Below, in pieces: positions 61,283 to 64,000 of a DNA stretch of 64,000 nt (position 1 is its first letter; every line of letters starts with the position of its first letter). Position numbers and translations under genes: made by a program. Source of the stretch: an uncultured Prevotellaceae bacterium (GTDB lineage: Bacteria > Bacteroidota > Bacteroidia > Bacteroidales > Bacteroidaceae); assembly GCA_902799765.1 (NCBI GenBank), contig CADCBZ010000001.1, positions 1 to 64,000 on the forward strand. The letters run 5' to 3'. The notes below the pieces were generated by a model. The model saw only the letters and a list, made by a program, of their open reading frames with translations. It had not been told where the DNA came from and did no database searches.

Positions 61283-62756
61283 TGTTGTGTTTATTTTTCT
61301 TTTTGACCTTGTCAATAAGGGGTCGCAACATGTCTATGCTCTGATTCAGTGCCTCAAATTTCAATATTGTCGCAAATCCTAAGTAACATAATAAAAACAA
61401 TACAAAGAGTATGATTGCATTGGGGTACATGCCAAACGGCAAAAACTTTCCTACTAACCAAGATATGACAAAAGATCCTATGGCCAACAACATGGTTGGC
61501 AATAGGTCTAACAGTTGTCTTCCCAACTTATACCCGATATGCGTTGATACCAAAGATGCGTTGACAATATAAATTAACCATGATTTCATCACCATGCCAA
61601 CTAACATTCCTTTCATGCCAAATAACAGCAAGCCTATAATTACGAACGCTACGCCAAGTAGCTGCTTAAATAATCCCCATCGGAACATTACTTTGCTTTT
61701 CCCTATTGCAGCGATCGTCTGGGAATTGGCACTCTGCAAACAAATTGCCAAACCAGCCAAGCACAACATCTGAAAGTAAGGTATACTCTCAACCCATTTT
61801 TCAGAGTATAAAAAGATGAATAGTGGCTTAGCAAGCAATATTAACAGGAACATTAAAGGGAATGTCAAAAATGCTATAGAGGATGTTATCTTCTTAATGG
61901 CAATCACCATCCTCTCTCTGCTATCTTGAATCTCTGAATAAAGAGGATACGAAACTTGTGAGACAACTTGAGATATAGTCTGAGAAGATAATTTTTCCGT
62001 TGAATGTGCTTTAGAATAATAACCCATCATGGTCGGATTATAAATCCGTCCAATCAGTAGTCCCTGAATGTTATTTACCGTGGTTGAAACCAAAGATGTC
62101 AACAGCATATAGAATCCAAAGTTAAATAACTCCTTGAATGATTGTAATGAAAAGACTAACTTCGGAAACCATTTATTAGTTGCCCAATAAACGATAGTTG
62201 GTATTAGAGCTACCAATATATTTTGAGTCACTAAGGCCCAGACACCACACCCTTTGTATGCCAGCCATATTGTTACTATTAGGGAAATTATAGCCGCAGA
62301 AGTGAGAGTGATAGCTATCTTTTTGAATTTAAACTGCTTATTCAGTTGGTTAGATTGAACAGTTTGAAGCGCATTTATTATCAAAACACAACCCTGAACC
62401 CTTAGTACCTTGCATAATATTGGAGTACGATAAAAAAGTGCAATGTAGGGAGCAGCAACGAAAAGAATTAGATAAATAATAATTGACAGTCCTAAATTCC
62501 AGAAAAAGACCGTAGAGTAATCATCTTGTGTGGGTCTTTTTTTCTGGATTAATGCAGATCCAAAACCGCCATCGATAAAAGTGGCTGATATCAACATAAA
62601 AATGGAAAGCATACCAATGCATCCATAATCCTCTGGTTCCAATAGACGAGCGAGGACGATACCCGAAATAAAGCTGACAAAGACTTGAGTGAATCGTTGT
62701 ATGGATGTCCATAGGACACCTGATACGGCCTTTTGTTTAAGACTATTATTATCCAT
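61275..62756 (-). CDS. Wzx flippase 2 (MOP superfamily)
   Basis: A 493-residue flippase beginning KQKAVSGVLWTSIQRFTQVF and VLARLLEPEDYGCIGMLSIF. It is a paralogue of the protein at 56071-57525 but clearly diverged. Its stop overlaps the PrpD-like gene start by 8 bases. The presence of two Wzx proteins and a Wzm/Wzt exporter in one window means the locus is a composite. Confidence 0.9.
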   Translation of the reverse strand: MDNNSLKQKAVSGVLWTSIQRFTQVFVSFISGIVLARLLEPEDYGCIGMLSIFMLISATFIDGGFGSALIQKKRPTQDDYSTVFFWNLGLSIIIYLILFVAAPYIALFYRTPILCKVLRVQGCVLIINALQTVQSNQLNKQFKFKKIAITLTSAAIISLIVTIWLAYKGCGVWALVTQNILVALIPTIVYWATNKWFPKLVFSLQSFKELFNFGFYMLLTSLVSTTVNNIQGLLIGRIYNPTMMGYYSKAHSTEKLSSQTISQVVSQVSYPLYSEIQDSRERMVIAIKKITSSIAFLTFPLMFLLILLAKPLFIFLYSEKWVESIPYFQMLCLAGLAICLQSANSQTIAAIGKSKVMFRWGLFKQLLGVAFVIIGLLLFGMKGMLVGMVMKSWLIYIVNASLVSTHIGYKLGRQLLDLLPTMLLAIGSFVISWLVGKFLPFGMYPNAIILFVLFLLCYLGFATILKFEALNQSIDMLRPLIDKVKKKNKHNNE

Positions 62757-62773
62757 AAATACTGCCTATTGTC

Positions 62774-63919
62774 TCAATCAACACTAACATCTATATCATA
62801 TACGACATGAAAGATGTCAGATAATTTATGTACCACACGCCTGAATATATTCTTTCTACTATTATAAAAACGCCTTATTAATGAATACCTGTCAGAACGA
62901 ATGAATAGACCGAACGTAAACAGTCTCATACGTTTAATCTTTTCATTTATGCATCTATAACTCTTCAAAATATTATTAGCATCCAAAGCGACCAGCTGGT
63001 ATTTAGATGATATGGTTCTCTTATTTATGGTTACTTCAACTGCCATACCGACCCTATTTCGCCCTCGGTGAACTGATAATACCGGTTCTTCAACAGATTT
63101 AGGATAACTCCATACTCTTTTTAAGGATTTGAAATTGGAATTGATATCAGGATAAAAAGTGGGGCGTGGCACCTCTAGGAAGCGGTCGGGAAAAAGGAAA
63201 TTACCTAAACTAAAATAACAACTAACATCATTGAATTTAACTACTGGATTAATAATATGTGGATGATCACCGATAATCAAATCCGCACCCGCTTCAATCA
63301 TACGGCATGCATAGGATTTACAATACAACGGAGGCAAATAGGAGTATTCCTCCCCCCAGTGGGGCATAACAATCACTTTGTCATACATAGATTTTACTTT
63401 TTTAATATGATTCTCTATTTGCTCAATTGTCGTTTGGTAAACACCGTATTCCGTATCTGTCGCGACATGGAAAATCGTAGGGGAAACTCCTGAAAATAAA
63501 CAACCAATTACAGCAATGCTTATATTATCTTTTGTAATAACTGCTGGTTGGCTTGCCTCAGAAAAATTCATTCCTGCACCACAATGTTTAATGTGATTAT
63601 CATCCAACAGTTTTATTGTATTTTCCAATCCTTTTTTTCCTAAATCTGTCACATGATTATTCGCAAGTGATAACACATTAAAACCCATGTCTATTACACG
63701 GAAGAAGTCTTCGTTACGTGCATAAATAATAGACTTTGTCGTTGCCATTTTAGTCGAATCCATCTCAATACCCGTACCAATAGCACACTCCAAAGTCCCG
63801 ACAAGAATATCAAAAGAATGAAGATACTCTAGCAATTCATTTGTAATATAGCGGCCTCCGTCATTGTAGGGAAGATGACCGCCTATCATAACATCTCCGC
63901 AAAAAAGAATCCTCATCAT
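62774..63919 (-). CDS. CapA-family metallophosphatase-like protein
   Basis: A 381-residue PGA_cap/CapA domain protein: ILFCGDVMIGGHLPYNDGGR, LVGTLECAIGTGI, NVLSLANNHVTDLGKKGLEN and DKVIVMPHWGEEYSYLPPLY, then LIIGDHPHIINPV. CapA proteins resemble metallophosphatases and take part in poly-gamma-glutamate and other capsule synthesis. A cytoplasmic version without a signal peptide, as here, is common in glycan loci. The start is at 63919 or the next ATG at 63916. Confidence 0.85.
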   Translation of the reverse strand: MMRILFCGDVMIGGHLPYNDGGRYITNELLEYLHSFDILVGTLECAIGTGIEMDSTKMATTKSIIYARNEDFFRVIDMGFNVLSLANNHVTDLGKKGLENTIKLLDDNHIKHCGAGMNFSEASQPAVITKDNISIAVIGCLFSGVSPTIFHVATDTEYGVYQTTIEQIENHIKKVKSMYDKVIVMPHWGEEYSYLPPLYCKSYACRMIEAGADLIIGDHPHIINPVVKFNDVSCYFSLGNFLFPDRFLEVPRPTFYPDINSNFKSLKRVWSYPKSVEEPVLSVHRGRNRVGMAVEVTINKRTISSKYQLVALDANNILKSYRCINEKIKRMRLFTFGLFIRSDRYSLIRRFYNSRKNIFRRVVHKLSDIFHVVYDIDVSVD

Positions 63920-63933
63920 AACTAATCAATTGG

Positions 63934-64000
63934 ATTAACTATCTAGCAAAGTTTTAAACTCTTTATAAAGGCCGCGACCAAACTCGACCTGAGGCATCGA
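63934..64000 (-). CDS. C-terminal end of a gene running off the window
   Basis: The last bases encode SMPQVEFGRGLYKEFKTLLD followed by Ser and a TAA stop at 63936-63934. The rest lies outside. It is on the same strand as the glycan operon, 14 bases before the CapA gene. Too short to identify. Confidence 0.45.

Overview
The window looks like a chromosomal segment of a Bacteroidales species, most likely Prevotella or a close relative. The clues are -7 boxes of the TAnnTTTG type, no visible Shine-Dalgarno sites, typical Bacteroidetes polysaccharide families, and scattered heptamer repeats of the kind I associate with Prevotella intergenic DNA. Essentially all real genes lie on the minus strand, so each operon reads from high to low coordinates. 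I saw no rRNA, tRNA or CRISPR array. The species assignment is an inference, not a search result.

Positions 1-30763 are a defence-type island. From low to high coordinates it holds a KAP NTPase group with a RES-domain protein and small partners (65-6346); an OLD-like ATPase paired with a probable PD-(D/E)XK nuclease (6474-8355); a Septu-like HNH and ATPase pair (8635-11659); a stray WbuC cupin (11812-12219); an MltR/HEPN-like protein next to a truncated IS110 transposase (12272-13981); and a three-gene cassette of GHKL ATPase/nuclease, phosphoribosyltransferase-like effector and retron-type reverse transcriptase (14182-18652). After a broken degT aminotransferase (19314-20403) comes a 10-kb operon (20407-30556). 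It encodes a P-loop protein, an AbiC-like membrane protein, a beta-propeller, a NACHT NTPase, a PD-(D/E)XK-like protein and three tandem small paralogues. It starts at a textbook Bacteroidetes promoter (30732-30763). Several cassettes share intergenic leader sequences, and two carry the same 5' hairpin with compensatory base changes.

Positions 31157-64000 are a large surface-polysaccharide locus. It has genes for a CDP-polyol polymer (cytidylyltransferase, SDR enzyme, CDP-glycerol-type polymerase), glycosyltransferases of several families, a pyruvyltransferase-like enzyme, an ABC exporter (Wzm/Wzt type), a phosphoglycosyl transferase, a CapE/RmlD-type sugar nucleotide pathway with WbuC, an O-antigen polymerase, two Wzx flippases, a GH26-type hydrolase, a CapA protein and an unusual PrpD plus split class I fumarase set. 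Two membrane acyltransferases are each switched out of frame by a G/C homopolymer at their start (8 and 10 bases), which strongly suggests phase-variable acylation. Two further genes survive only as frameshifted fragments (42814-43001 and 51135-51345).

The two halves overlap. degT and one wbuC copy are polysaccharide genes embedded in the defence island, so the defence cassettes probably inserted into or between surface-glycan operons. A 33-37 bp palindromic repeat occurs four times near the junction. One copy sits in frame inside an epimerase gene and another supplies that gene's stop codon. The best candidates for undescribed systems are the GHKL-PRTase-RT cassette and the NACHT/propeller/nuclease operon with its three paralogues.
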